This document shows positions 1 through 6,658 of a DNA stretch of 25,936 nucleotides, piece after piece. The translations under genes were made by a program, and so were the position numbers. Position 1 is the first letter of the stretch. Every line of letters starts with the position of its first letter. This DNA comes from an uncultured Bacilli bacterium (GTDB taxonomy: Bacteria > Bacillota_I > Bacilli_A > RF39 > UBA660): assembly GCA_934148995.1 (NCBI GenBank), contig CAKPDM010000017.1:1-25936 (forward strand). The letters run 5' to 3'. The notes under the pieces are model-generated. The model saw nothing but the letters and a program-made list of their open reading frames with translations. It did not search any database and was not told the DNA's origin.

Positions 1-104
1 CATTTTAGGAATATAAAAAAATTTAATCACTTAAAACTCAAAGTTTAAGATATTGCATACAATTCTATTTTTTTGTGCAATTAAAAATAAATTAAAGTAT
101 AATT

Positions 105-133
105 TTGACAAAAGCGCTCTATTATTATATAAT
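105..133 (+). promoter_or_regulatory. Sigma-A type promoter of the pyrophosphatase gene
   Basis: A perfect TTGACA (105-110) and a perfect TATAAT (128-133) are separated by 17 bp. Transcription would begin about 20 nt before the ribosome binding site GAGGGAG (147-153), which serves the ATG at 158. Bases 1-104 hold no gene. They contain a weak hairpin (ATTGC 52-56 and ACAA 59-62 against TTGT 73-76 and GCAAT 77-81) with no clear role. Confidence 0.85.
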
Positions 134-157
134 CTTAAACAGAAATGAGGGAGTTAG

Positions 158-1777
158 ATGGAAAAAACTTATATATTTGGACATAGAAAACCAGACACTG
201 ATTCAGTTTGTAGTGCCATTAGTTTGTCTTATTTAAAAAAACAATTAGGAGAAAGTACAGAAGCCCGTATCTTAGGAAATATTAATAAAGAAACAGCTTA
301 TGCTCTTGACTATTTCAAGGTTAAGACTCCAAAATACTTAAATGATGTAAAATTGCAACTTAAAGATGTTGATTATCATAAACATTATTTCTTAGATGAA
401 TCTAAATCTATTTATGATAGTTATCTTTACATGCTAAATCAAGGCTTAACTGGTGTACCAGTAGTAGATAGTAAAGAAAAGTTACTTGGTATTGTAACTA
501 TTAAAGACTTAGCACATCACTTTATTAGTGATAAAGTAAATTTATTAAAAACATCATATAAAAACTTATTAGAAGTATTAAAAGCTGAAGAAGTATTAAA
601 ATTTGACGAAGAAATAGAGGGACACTTATTAGCTGCTGCTTACCGTAGTACCACTTTTCTTAACACTGTAAAATTAGAAAAGTCTGATATCTTAATAGTA
701 GGAGATCGCCATAGTGTAATTGAATATGCTGTAGAAAATGGTGTTAAGATGATTATCTTAACAGGAAATGGCGAAATCAAAGATGAGCATTTAGAAATTG
801 CTAAGAAGAATAAAGTTAATATTATTAGAAGTAGTTATGATACTTACCATGTATCTAGACTTATTAGTTTAGCAAATTATATTGGTAATATGACTCGTAC
901 TACTAATGATGCTGTAACTTTTGATGAAAATACTTATGTTGATGATATCTTAGAAATTAATAAGAAGTTAAGACATACCAATTATCCAGTTATTAATGGT
1001 AAAACTGGTAAATGTTTAGGCCTTTTAAGAATAACGGATCTAGAAGCTAAACATCCTAAGAAAGTAATATTAGTAGATCATAATGAAAAAATTCAAAGTG
1101 CTGAAGGATTAGATGAAGCAGAAATTAAAGAAATATTTGATCACCATAATTTAGGATCAATTACAACTTCTAGTCCAGTAAACTTTAGAAATATGGCTGT
1201 TGGTTCAACTAATACAATTATTTATTCACTATATAAAGAAAAAAATATTGAAATAACTAAAGAAATGGCTGGAATGATGTTATCAGGTATTTTGTCTGAT
1301 ACTTTAATATTAAAGAGTCCAACTGCTACTTCTTTAGATGTAGAAGCAGTTCATTATCTTTCAGAAATAGCAGGAGTTGATTATAAAAAGTATGGTCTTG
1401 ATATGATTAAAGCTGGTACTTCTTTAGAAGGTATGAGTGAAGAAGATGTTTTATATAACGACTTTAAACTATATAATGTTAATGATAAAACAATGGGAAT
1501 TGGTCAATTCTTTACTACTAACTTTGATGATATTAAAAATAATATGGATAAGTATTTAGATACTTTAGATGAAGTAGCAGAAGCTAATAATTATTCTTTA
1601 GTAGCACTTTATATAACAGATATTATTGAAAATGGATCTTATGTAATTTATAATAGAAAAGCTAAGGATTTAATGGAACTTGCTTATCGTGGAGAGATGG
1701 AAGAAGGAACATACCTAGCAGATGTTGTTTCAAGAAAGAAACACGTTGTTCCGCTTCTTATGGAAGTATTTAACTAA
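158..1777 (+). CDS. ppaC: Manganese-dependent inorganic pyrophosphatase with CBS and DRTGG regulatory insert
   Basis: This is a cytoplasmic family II (DHH/DHHA2) pyrophosphatase that hydrolyses PPi to phosphate. The N-terminal motif GHRKPDTDS supplies metal ligands His9, Asp13 and Asp15. The next catalytic Asp-His pair (307-308) comes only after a roughly 240-residue insert, followed by DHH at 328-330. The C-terminal DHHA2 domain ends with the substrate-binding SRKK (525-528). The insert reads as CBS (about 70-123), DRTGG-like (about 125-245) and CBS (about 247-305). In the known CBS-pyrophosphatases this module binds adenine nucleotides, with AMP/ADP inhibiting and ATP or diadenosine polyphosphates activating. 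At 539 residues it is the long regulated form; plain family II enzymes have about 310. It is monocistronic with its own consensus promoter and a hairpin terminator shared with the convergent cotJC. The family is certain; the nucleotide response is inferred from it. Confidence 0.95.
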   Translation: MEKTYIFGHRKPDTDSVCSAISLSYLKKQLGESTEARILGNINKETAYALDYFKVKTPKYLNDVKLQLKDVDYHKHYFLDESKSIYDSYLYMLNQGLTGVPVVDSKEKLLGIVTIKDLAHHFISDKVNLLKTSYKNLLEVLKAEEVLKFDEEIEGHLLAAAYRSTTFLNTVKLEKSDILIVGDRHSVIEYAVENGVKMIILTGNGEIKDEHLEIAKKNKVNIIRSSYDTYHVSRLISLANYIGNMTRTTNDAVTFDENTYVDDILEINKKLRHTNYPVINGKTGKCLGLLRITDLEAKHPKKVILVDHNEKIQSAEGLDEAEIKEIFDHHNLGSITTSSPVNFRNMAVGSTNTIIYSLYKEKNIEITKEMAGMMLSGILSDTLILKSPTATSLDVEAVHYLSEIAGVDYKKYGLDMIKAGTSLEGMSEEDVLYNDFKLYNVNDKTMGIGQFFTTNFDDIKNNMDKYLDTLDEVAEANNYSLVALYITDIIENGSYVIYNRKAKDLMELAYRGEMEEGTYLADVVSRKKHVVPLLMEVFN

Positions 1778-1781
1778 AACT

Positions 1782-1812
1782 AAAAAGTGATGATTTATTT
1801 CACCACTTTTTT
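1782..1812. terminator. Bidirectional terminator between ppaC and cotJC
   Basis: AAAAGTGATG (1783-1792) pairs with CACCACTTTT (1801-1810) apart from one A/C mismatch, around an 8-nt loop. It is flanked by A and T runs, so it can stop transcription from both convergent genes. The cotJC stop codon (1811-1813) lies at its edge. Confidence 0.75.
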
Positions 1813-2368
1813 ATTGATATTTTTTTTGATATTCATCAAATAATTCTTTAAAAGCATTGTAATGGACAACTTCTCGCTGTCTTAAGAATAATAATGGACC
1901 AATGACATCAGGATCGTTTGTTAAGTCAATTAAGTTCTCATAAACAGCTCTTGCTTTCTGTTCAGCCGCCATATCTTCTGCTAAATCAGCAATAGGATCA
2001 CCAGTTGTGGCAAAGTAGTCTACTGTAAAAGGAACCCCATCGGCATTAGTAGGGTATAAAGCTAGTTTATGCTCGGCATAGTGTGGGGCAAGTCCTGCTT
2101 GTTTAATTTCTTCAATAGTAGCATCTTTTAATAATTGATAAACCATTGTAGAAATCATTTCGATATGTGCAAGTTCCTCAGTTCCGATATCTGTTAGTAA
2201 AGCTTGCCCTTTATTATCGGGCATAGTATACCTTTGATTTAAATAACGAAGAGCAGCACCGAGTTCGCCATTACTACCGCCGTATTGTGTTATTAAAAGT
2301 TTCGCCATTTTTAAATCTTTCTTAGTTATATTAATCGGATATTGTAATTTTTTTTGATAACGCCACAT
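1811..2368 (-). CDS. cotJC: Spore coat protein CotJC, manganese catalase family
   Basis: A 185-residue ferritin-like four-helix protein of the manganese catalase family, CotJC subgroup. Candidate di-metal ligands sit at the expected spacing: Glu35 in the SNGELG segment, Glu65 and His68 in TEELAH, Glu136 in DMAAEQKA, and Glu166 and His169 in REVVHY. CotJC is packaged in the spore coat of Bacilli and Clostridia and is thought to detoxify peroxide; activity here is inferred. The start is firm: the ATG abuts the stop codon of the upstream CotJB-like gene (TAAATG), and AAGGAGGT lies a few bases before it inside that gene, indicating translational coupling. No separate promoter is visible, so the two genes form one transcript. 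The presence of this pair is the main evidence that the organism sporulates. Confidence 0.93.
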   Translation of the reverse strand: MWRYQKKLQYPINITKKDLKMAKLLITQYGGSNGELGAALRYLNQRYTMPDNKGQALLTDIGTEELAHIEMISTMVYQLLKDATIEEIKQAGLAPHYAEHKLALYPTNADGVPFTVDYFATTGDPIADLAEDMAAEQKARAVYENLIDLTNDPDVIGPLLFLRQREVVHYNAFKELFDEYQKKYQ

Positions 2369-2806
2369 TTACATACCTCCTTCATTCCAAGGAAAATTGT
2401 CGATTGCCCATCTAAAGGGACTTTCTTCTAAAGCATTACTAGAAGTGCTGACAGGTCCATATTTAGATTCATATTCTTCTAATAAGGCATTAGCTTCCTT
2501 TCGATATTGATTAAATGTTTCTAACATATTACCATCTTGAGGATGTAAATCAAGATAAAGATTTAAGTCATGTGCTGCAAATTCCGCCTCACTAAGTCTT
2601 AAAAATAAATCACTTTGTTCACTAGTAGCAGAAAGACTAGCAGGGCGATAAGCCTTGTAAGGTACATAAGTATTCTTAAACATATTTCCCATCATAAATC
2701 CTTCACTGCTAGAAAATAAATTATTGTCATCACTAATTTGACGATAGTAATTAGAACTATCTCTAAAATAGTTAAAATTAGGACGATATTGATATTTACT
2801 ATTCAT
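2369..2806 (-). CDS. cotJB: CotJB-family spore coat protein with a CotJA-like N-terminal part
   Basis: Residues from about 66 to the end match the CotJB pattern: a helix with FAAHDLNLYLDLHP, then FNQYRKEANALLEEYESKYG, then an aromatic tail with FRWAIDNFPW. The first ~65 residues are Tyr/Asn-rich and include GFMMGNMFKNTYVPYKAY, which resembles the core of the separate small protein CotJA. CotJB alone is usually about 80-90 residues, so 145 residues suggests that CotJA and CotJB are fused. No separate cotJA is present in the window, and CotJC follows immediately, as in the usual cotJA-cotJB-cotJC order. The ATG at 2806 is preceded by AAGGGGAAATTTT. CotJ proteins are coat components made in the mother cell. 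I could not identify a convincing sigma-E promoter in the short space upstream. Confidence 0.85.
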   Translation of the reverse strand: MNSKYQYRPNFNYFRDSSNYYRQISDDNNLFSSSEGFMMGNMFKNTYVPYKAYRPASLSATSEQSDLFLRLSEAEFAAHDLNLYLDLHPQDGNMLETFNQYRKEANALLEEYESKYGPVSTSSNALEESPFRWAIDNFPWNEGGM

Positions 2807-2837
2807 AAAATTTCCCCTTTCTTCCTTAGTTTATTCT

Positions 2838-2868
2838 AAAAAAAAAGAGGTGTATAGAACAAACACCT
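2838..2868 (-). terminator. Terminator of the M23 peptidase gene
   Basis: Read on the minus strand, AGGTGT and ACACCT (2863-2868 and 2848-2853) form a 6-bp stem with a 9-nt loop. A run of nine T follows (A at 2838-2846 on the plus strand). It lies just after the peptidase stop codon and separates that gene from the cotJ genes. Confidence 0.8.
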
Positions 2869-2870
2869 AT

Positions 2871-3536
2871 TTAAAATAAACTGAATGGGTTTAAACTACT
2901 ACCACGATAAGGGTAATTATTCCAAAGTGAGAAATGTAGGTGGACACCAGTTGCTAAACCACTTCTTCCCATACCACCAATGACTTGGCCTTTACTAACT
3001 CTTTGTCCAACTGAAACAGAAGCACTAGCTAAGTGTGCATACATTGTATAGTAACCATTATCGTGTCTTATAACGATATATAAACCATTGTCCCATTTTC
3101 TTGACACAGTAACAACTTCACCATCATTAACAGCAAAGATATTTGAGTTATAAGGACAACCAGCGATATCAACACCATCGTGACTAGTTCCACGATATCC
3201 TTGACTGATATAATAGCCACTAACAGTTGGCCAGACATAACCACTTGCTGTTGACATTGCTACGTAAGTAGGAGTGGAAGATTGCCTAGTCGTATTAGAT
3301 GTTACTTGAACACTACTATTATTATTAGTTGCCTCAGTATTATTAACAACTTCAACATTGCTAGAGTTACTAAAAGGACTAGTTACTATTTCTTCTTCAA
3401 AAAACTCATTATTAGCATTATAGAAAGTTAATAAATCTGGATTTTTATAAACAACAGCAATAATCATTATCATCATTGTTGTTACTACTCCTAGATAAAT
3501 CACATAAGTTTTCAGCTTTTTTAAATATTTTTTCAT
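2871..3536 (-). CDS. Membrane-anchored M23 family metallopeptidase (LytM-type)
   Basis: A 221-residue protein with one N-terminal membrane segment (about residues 12-30), a Ser/Thr/Asn-rich linker (about 45-95) and a C-terminal peptidase M23 domain. The zinc-site pattern is complete: His119-x3-Asp123 in TSHDGVD, then His168 in MYAHL, and His199-x-His201 in VHLHF. M23 enzymes cut peptide cross-links of peptidoglycan outside the cell. LytM-type proteins with this layout act in cell separation, growth or sporulation, and sequence alone does not say which. An open frame extends upstream to 3593, but it would run through the promoter, so the ATG at 3536 after GGAGTGGAAAGA is chosen. It is monocistronic, with its own consensus promoter and terminator. 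Confidence 0.9.
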   Translation of the reverse strand: MKKYLKKLKTYVIYLGVVTTMMIMIIAVVYKNPDLLTFYNANNEFFEEEIVTSPFSNSSNVEVVNNTEATNNNSSVQVTSNTTRQSSTPTYVAMSTASGYVWPTVSGYYISQGYRGTSHDGVDIAGCPYNSNIFAVNDGEVVTVSRKWDNGLYIVIRHDNGYYTMYAHLASASVSVGQRVSKGQVIGGMGRSGLATGVHLHFSLWNNYPYRGSSLNPFSLF

Positions 3537-3564
3537 TCTTTCCACTCCAATCGGTAAGATACGT

Positions 3565-3593
3565 ATTATAACATAATCGACTGATTTTGTCAA
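3565..3593 (-). promoter_or_regulatory. Promoter of the M23 peptidase gene
   Basis: On the minus strand, TTGACA (plus-strand TGTCAA at 3588-3593) and TATAAT (plus-strand ATTATA at 3565-3570) are both perfect and lie 17 bp apart. The start of transcription falls upstream of the ATG at 3536, which supports the shorter coding region. Confidence 0.88.
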
Positions 3594-3609
3594 AAATATT
3601 GTTAGTTCG

Positions 3610-3618
3610 TGCTATAAT
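3610..3618 (+). promoter_or_regulatory. Extended -10 promoter of the unknown membrane protein gene
   Basis: TGCTATAAT is an extended -10 element. No good -35 lies 17 bp upstream; TTGTCA at 3587-3592 is 20 bp away and overlaps the -35 of the divergent peptidase promoter. The two promoters are back to back within about 55 bp. Confidence 0.6.
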
Positions 3619-3642
3619 ATAAATAATAGGAAGGGTGAGACA

Positions 3643-4560
3643 ATGAAAATATTTACATATGTGGACGAAAAAGCTAGGAAGTATAGAAACAACTATCAAC
3701 CATTTAAAGATTCAACATTTATAGTAGTATTTAATCTTTTACTTCTCTTACTTATTGCACTTTTATCTCTTTACTTTAATAATTCTAACTTGCTACTAAT
3801 TGGTTTCTTAGGAGTTTGTGTTGTAATTATTCTAGAAGTTATCAATTTTACTAGTAAAAGAAATATTGATTTATCATGTCTTGTTATTAAGGACAATCGA
3901 TTACTAGTGATAAGAGTTAATCCTTTAGTGAAAGAAGAAGACCTTATGGAATTAGTTACTGACTATAATAAAACAACTTTGAAGAAAAGTAGAAAGTTAG
4001 CAACACTTTTAAAAGATGAAGATTTTATTAACTATCTTCTTGAGAATATTGAAAGTCTTTATCAATTCGAAATAGTAGAAATTGCTAATATCTATGATAA
4101 GAAGTTAACAGATAAGAAAATAGTTATTAATTGCGATTTATATGATTTGAAATATAGAGTAATTAAAAAGAAATGCAAGTTAACGATCTTAAATGTTTAT
4201 ACTAGACAGACAGAGGTATACAAATATATTGAAGAATACAAGCCACAGAAAAAATCTATTTATAAGATAAATAAAAATAATGAAAAGATGTTAAAGACGT
4301 TATATAAGAAAAATATCAGTGATTTTGAGTTTTGGTTAATAACGAGTTTTGTTTTCTATTTATTTATCATTATTTTTAAATTGTTGGTACCATATATTGC
4401 ACCGATCCCATTTTACGCTTTAATAATAACTTTCTCACTTGTTTTATCTTGTTATGATAGAACTGTTGATACTAATTATGAAGGCAGTAAGAAACCTCAA
4501 ATCTATATAAAGTTAGCTATCGCTTTATTTATGTTTAGTCTTTTACTATTCTTTCTTTAA
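3643..4560 (+). CDS. Multi-pass membrane protein of unknown function
   Basis: I do not recognise this 305-residue protein. It has two N-terminal hydrophobic segments (about 25-45 and 48-69), a charged, Lys-rich, probably cytoplasmic middle of roughly 155 residues, and three C-terminal hydrophobic segments (about 229-248, 252-270 and 287-305). There are no obvious catalytic motifs and no conserved Cys or His clusters. The ATG follows AGGAAGGGTGAGACA, a good ribosome binding site. It is transcribed divergently from the M23 peptidase. The next gene has its own promoter, so this one is probably monocistronic. No clear hairpin terminator follows the stop codon. Confidence 0.8.
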   Translation: MKIFTYVDEKARKYRNNYQPFKDSTFIVVFNLLLLLLIALLSLYFNNSNLLLIGFLGVCVVIILEVINFTSKRNIDLSCLVIKDNRLLVIRVNPLVKEEDLMELVTDYNKTTLKKSRKLATLLKDEDFINYLLENIESLYQFEIVEIANIYDKKLTDKKIVINCDLYDLKYRVIKKKCKLTILNVYTRQTEVYKYIEEYKPQKKSIYKINKNNEKMLKTLYKKNISDFEFWLITSFVFYLFIIIFKLLVPYIAPIPFYALIITFSLVLSCYDRTVDTNYEGSKKPQIYIKLAIALFMFSLLLFFL

Positions 4561-4613
4561 AGAAACTTATTTATTAGATTAAATAACTTTTCAACTGTTC
4601 AAATCTAAATAAA

Positions 4614-4642
4614 TTGCATAAAAGTAGTTTCTAGTGTATAAT
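4614..4642 (+). promoter_or_regulatory. Promoter of the zinc-ribbon gene
   Basis: TTGCAT (4614-4619) and TATAAT (4637-4642) are spaced 17 bp apart. It would give a leader of roughly 118 nt before the ATG at 4768. A weaker alternative, TTGACC at 4697 with an AT-rich -10 near 4717, cannot be excluded. Confidence 0.65.
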
Positions 4643-4701
4643 TTATATTGTGAAGATTATTCACTGGACGTTTATAAAAATTATAAGAATTCTATATTGA
4701 C

Positions 4702-4753
4702 CTTTCAATTTTTGGATTATTAATGATTTCTATACTAGTCCAATTATTGAAAG
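4702..4753 (+). promoter_or_regulatory. Long hairpin in the mRNA leader of the zinc-ribbon gene
   Basis: The arms CTTTCAAT-TT-TTGGA (4702-4716) and TCCAA-TT-ATTGAAAG (4739-4753) are complementary over 13 bp, with a symmetric TT/TT internal mismatch and a 22-nt loop. The hairpin ends directly against the ribosome binding site AAGGAGG (4754-4760). It has no T-run, so it is not a terminator. A second pairing, TGGAC (4665-4669) with GTCCA (4738-4742), would compete with the upper stem. This looks like a translational control element; the signal is unknown. Confidence 0.5.
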
Positions 4754-4767
4754 AAGGAGGAAAAGTT

Positions 4768-4947
4768 ATGGAATTTAAAGATAAGACAATTACTTGTTGT
4801 GATTGTCATCAAGATTTTGTTTTTACTGCTGGTGAACAAGAGTTTTATCAAACTAAAGGTTTAACTAATGAACCTAAACGTTGTAAAGCTTGCCGTGATA
4901 AGAAAAAACAAGAACGTGCAGGAAGAGAAAATCATAAAGAAAATTAA
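4768..4947 (+). CDS. Small zinc-ribbon domain protein
   Basis: A 59-residue protein with Cys10-x2-Cys13 and Cys39-x2-Cys42 around the conserved core FVFTAGEQEFYQTKG, followed by NEPKRCKACR and a Lys/Arg-rich tail. This is the typical form of the short bacterial probable zinc-ribbon proteins (zf-Tbcl-like); their function is not established. Two pairs of Cys should bind one zinc ion, and the basic tail suggests contact with nucleic acid, which is inference. The ATG at 4768 is chosen because AAGGAGG lies 7 nt upstream; an earlier in-frame ATG at 4723 sits in the loop of the leader hairpin and has no ribosome binding site. An extra Cys11 follows the first ligand. Confidence 0.87.
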   Translation: MEFKDKTITCCDCHQDFVFTAGEQEFYQTKGLTNEPKRCKACRDKKKQERAGRENHKEN

Positions 4948-4951
4948 GAAT

Positions 4952-4979
4952 AACTGGTGTTCTCATCAGTTTTTCTTTT
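4952..4979 (+). terminator. Terminator after the zinc-ribbon gene
   Basis: AACTGGTG (4952-4959) pairs with CATCAGTT (4964-4971), including one G-U pair, around a 4-nt loop. TTTCTTTT follows. Confidence 0.82.
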
Positions 4980-4999
4980 GCTTTTTAAAAAAAGTGGTT

Positions 5000-5005
5000 T
5001 ATACT
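5000..5005 (+). promoter_or_regulatory. Possible -10 box before the glycosyltransferase operon
   Basis: TATACT lies 24 bp upstream of the ATG at 5029 and just after the preceding terminator, where a new promoter is needed. The -35 position (TTTGCT, 4977-4982) matches the consensus poorly. Confidence 0.4.
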
Positions 5006-5028
5006 ATAGATGTAAGGAAGGTGACAAG

Positions 5029-6171
5029 ATGAAAAAAGTATCAATAATAGCATTACATCTAGGTTATGGCGGAATCGAAAAATCAATTTCAACACTTGCT
5101 AACTTGTTAGTTGCTAATAGCGATATTGAAGTAGAAATAGCATCTGTTTATGAATTGTATGATAAGCCAGTATTTCCTTTAGATGAGAGAATAAAAGTAA
5201 AATATCTCCTAGAAAAAGGAGTTAAAAGTAATGAAAAAGAGTGGCGTGACGCTCTTCGTAGATTAAGACCCATAAGCTTTATCAAAGAAAGTTTTAAAAG
5301 TCTTAAAATACTACATTTAAGAAGGAAGGAAGTTATTAACTATATAAAAGAGACGGATTCTGATGTTATAATTTCTACTAGAACTTTATTTAATGAATTA
5401 GTAGGTTTATATGCAAAAGAAAATGTCTTAAAGATAGGTTGGGAACATAATCATCATCATAACGATATGAAGTATGCCACAGAAGTAGTAACTAGTGTGA
5501 AAAATTTAGATTATTTTATTTTAGTATCAAAAGATTTACAAAAATTTTATCGTAGAAAGTTACTGGAATATAAAGTTAAATGCATTTATATACCTAATAC
5601 CTTGGAAAATATTCCGAAAACAAAGAGTCCTTTAATAGCTAAGAGAATAGTAAGTGTAGGAAGATTATCAAAAGAGAAAGGGTATTTATCTTTATTAGAA
5701 ATATATAAAGATGTAAGAAAAAAACATCCTGATTGGGTTTTAGATATTATCGGTGATGGTAAAGAAAAAGAAACACTAGAAAAATATATCAAAGAGAATG
5801 ACTTAGTATCTTCTGTAACATTGCATGGCTTTCAAGATAGTGATTATATCAATAATATAATGCATAAGTCATCAATCTATGTTATGACTAGTTACACAGA
5901 GTCTTTCGGTATAGTTTTATTAGAAGCGATGAGTAATGGACTTCCTTGTCTTGCTTTTGATAGTGCTGAAGGTGCTAAAGAGATAATTACTTCTGGTAGA
6001 GATGGTTATTTGATAAGACATCGTAATAATAAAATGATGGTTAGTAAGATAAATGATTTAATAAAAGACCCAGAGAAACGAAAAGAACTAGGAAGTGCTG
6101 GGAGGAATAAAGTTAAAGAATACAGTAAGGATAAAGTTGTTGAACAATGGTTAAAAATAATTAATAAATAA
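5029..6171 (+). CDS. GT4 family glycosyltransferase
   Basis: A 380-residue retaining GT-B glycosyltransferase. The N-terminal domain begins with KKVSIIALHLGYGGIEKSI, including the glycine-rich acceptor-side loop. The C-terminal domain has GRLSKEKG (211-218), IGDG near 241 and the EX7E pair Glu291/Glu299 in TESFGIVLLEAMSNG, which binds the nucleotide-sugar donor. Length is normal for GT4. No membrane segment is seen, so it probably works at the inner face of the membrane on a lipid-linked acceptor. It heads an operon with the Alg14- and Alg13-like genes, pointing to assembly of a surface polysaccharide or glycolipid; donor and acceptor cannot be read from sequence. The ATG at 5029 follows AAGGAAGGTGAC; the longer open frame starts inside the upstream terminator. 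Confidence 0.9.
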   Translation: MKKVSIIALHLGYGGIEKSISTLANLLVANSDIEVEIASVYELYDKPVFPLDERIKVKYLLEKGVKSNEKEWRDALRRLRPISFIKESFKSLKILHLRRKEVINYIKETDSDVIISTRTLFNELVGLYAKENVLKIGWEHNHHHNDMKYATEVVTSVKNLDYFILVSKDLQKFYRRKLLEYKVKCIYIPNTLENIPKTKSPLIAKRIVSVGRLSKEKGYLSLLEIYKDVRKKHPDWVLDIIGDGKEKETLEKYIKENDLVSSVTLHGFQDSDYINNIMHKSSIYVMTSYTESFGIVLLEAMSNGLPCLAFDSAEGAKEIITSGRDGYLIRHRNNKMMVSKINDLIKDPEKRKELGSAGRNKVKEYSKDKVVEQWLKIINK

Positions 6172-6181
6172 AGAGGTAACT

Positions 6182-6658
6182 ATGAGGAAAAATGTTATGT
6201 TTATATCTAGTACAGGTGGACACTTAAGTGAGTTATTACAACTTGCTAATTTGTTTCCGAGATATAATTCTTGCTTGATTACAGAAAATACAAAATCTAA
6301 TAAAAAATTAAGAAAGAAATATAAAAGAATAGATTTTTTAATCTATGGAACTAAAGATCATTTCTTATCTTATCCTTTTAAATTACTTGCTAATTGTTTT
6401 TTAAGTTTGTTTTATTATCTTAAATATCATCCGGATTATGTCATTACAACAGGTGCTCATACTGCTGGACCAATGTGTTCTATAGCAAAGATATTTGGTA
6501 GTAAAGTAATTTATATAGAGACCTTTGCTAATATAAATACTAAGACAGTAACAGGAAGTTTATTTTATAAATTTAAGATTGCTAATTTATTTATCGTCCA
6601 GTGGCGTCCAATGCTAAAATTATATGAGAATGCTACTTATGGGGGGTGGATTTATTAA
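6182..6658 (+). CDS. Alg14/PssD/CpsF-like glycosyltransferase subunit
   Basis: A 158-residue protein with the family start MFISSTGGHLSELLQL, a central hydrophobic stretch (about residues 60-80) and the segments DYVITTGAH and KVIYIETFA. In eukaryotic Alg13/Alg14 and bacterial PssD/PssE or CpsF/CpsG pairs, this subunit anchors the complex at the membrane and contributes to acceptor binding, while its partner carries the nucleotide-sugar site. The partner gene follows directly, with TAA and ATG overlapping as TAATG, so both are made in equal amounts by coupled translation. Known pairs add a glucose, galactose or GlcNAc as an early step on a lipid carrier. The length matches the family. Confidence 0.9.
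   Translation: MRKNVMFISSTGGHLSELLQLANLFPRYNSCLITENTKSNKKLRKKYKRIDFLIYGTKDHFLSYPFKLLANCFLSLFYYLKYHPDYVITTGAHTAGPMCSIAKIFGSKVIYIETFANINTKTVTGSLFYKFKIANLFIVQWRPMLKLYENATYGGWIY

Noticed and set aside
105..133. CcpA (cre) site suggested by AAAGCGCT in the ppaC promoter spacer
   Set aside because: The flanking bases do not fit the cre consensus; only the central CG matches.
2807..2870. Sigma-E type promoter for the cotJ genes
   Set aside because: A faint ATACA-like -10 can be drawn but no matching -35, and the space is occupied by the terminator of the preceding gene.
3445..3699. Open frame on the minus strand across the divergent promoters
   Set aside because: It overlaps the M23 gene and both promoters and has no coding character.
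5586..5792. Minus-strand frame inside the GT4 glycosyltransferase gene
   Set aside because: Shadow of a clear family gene, with no ribosome binding site.
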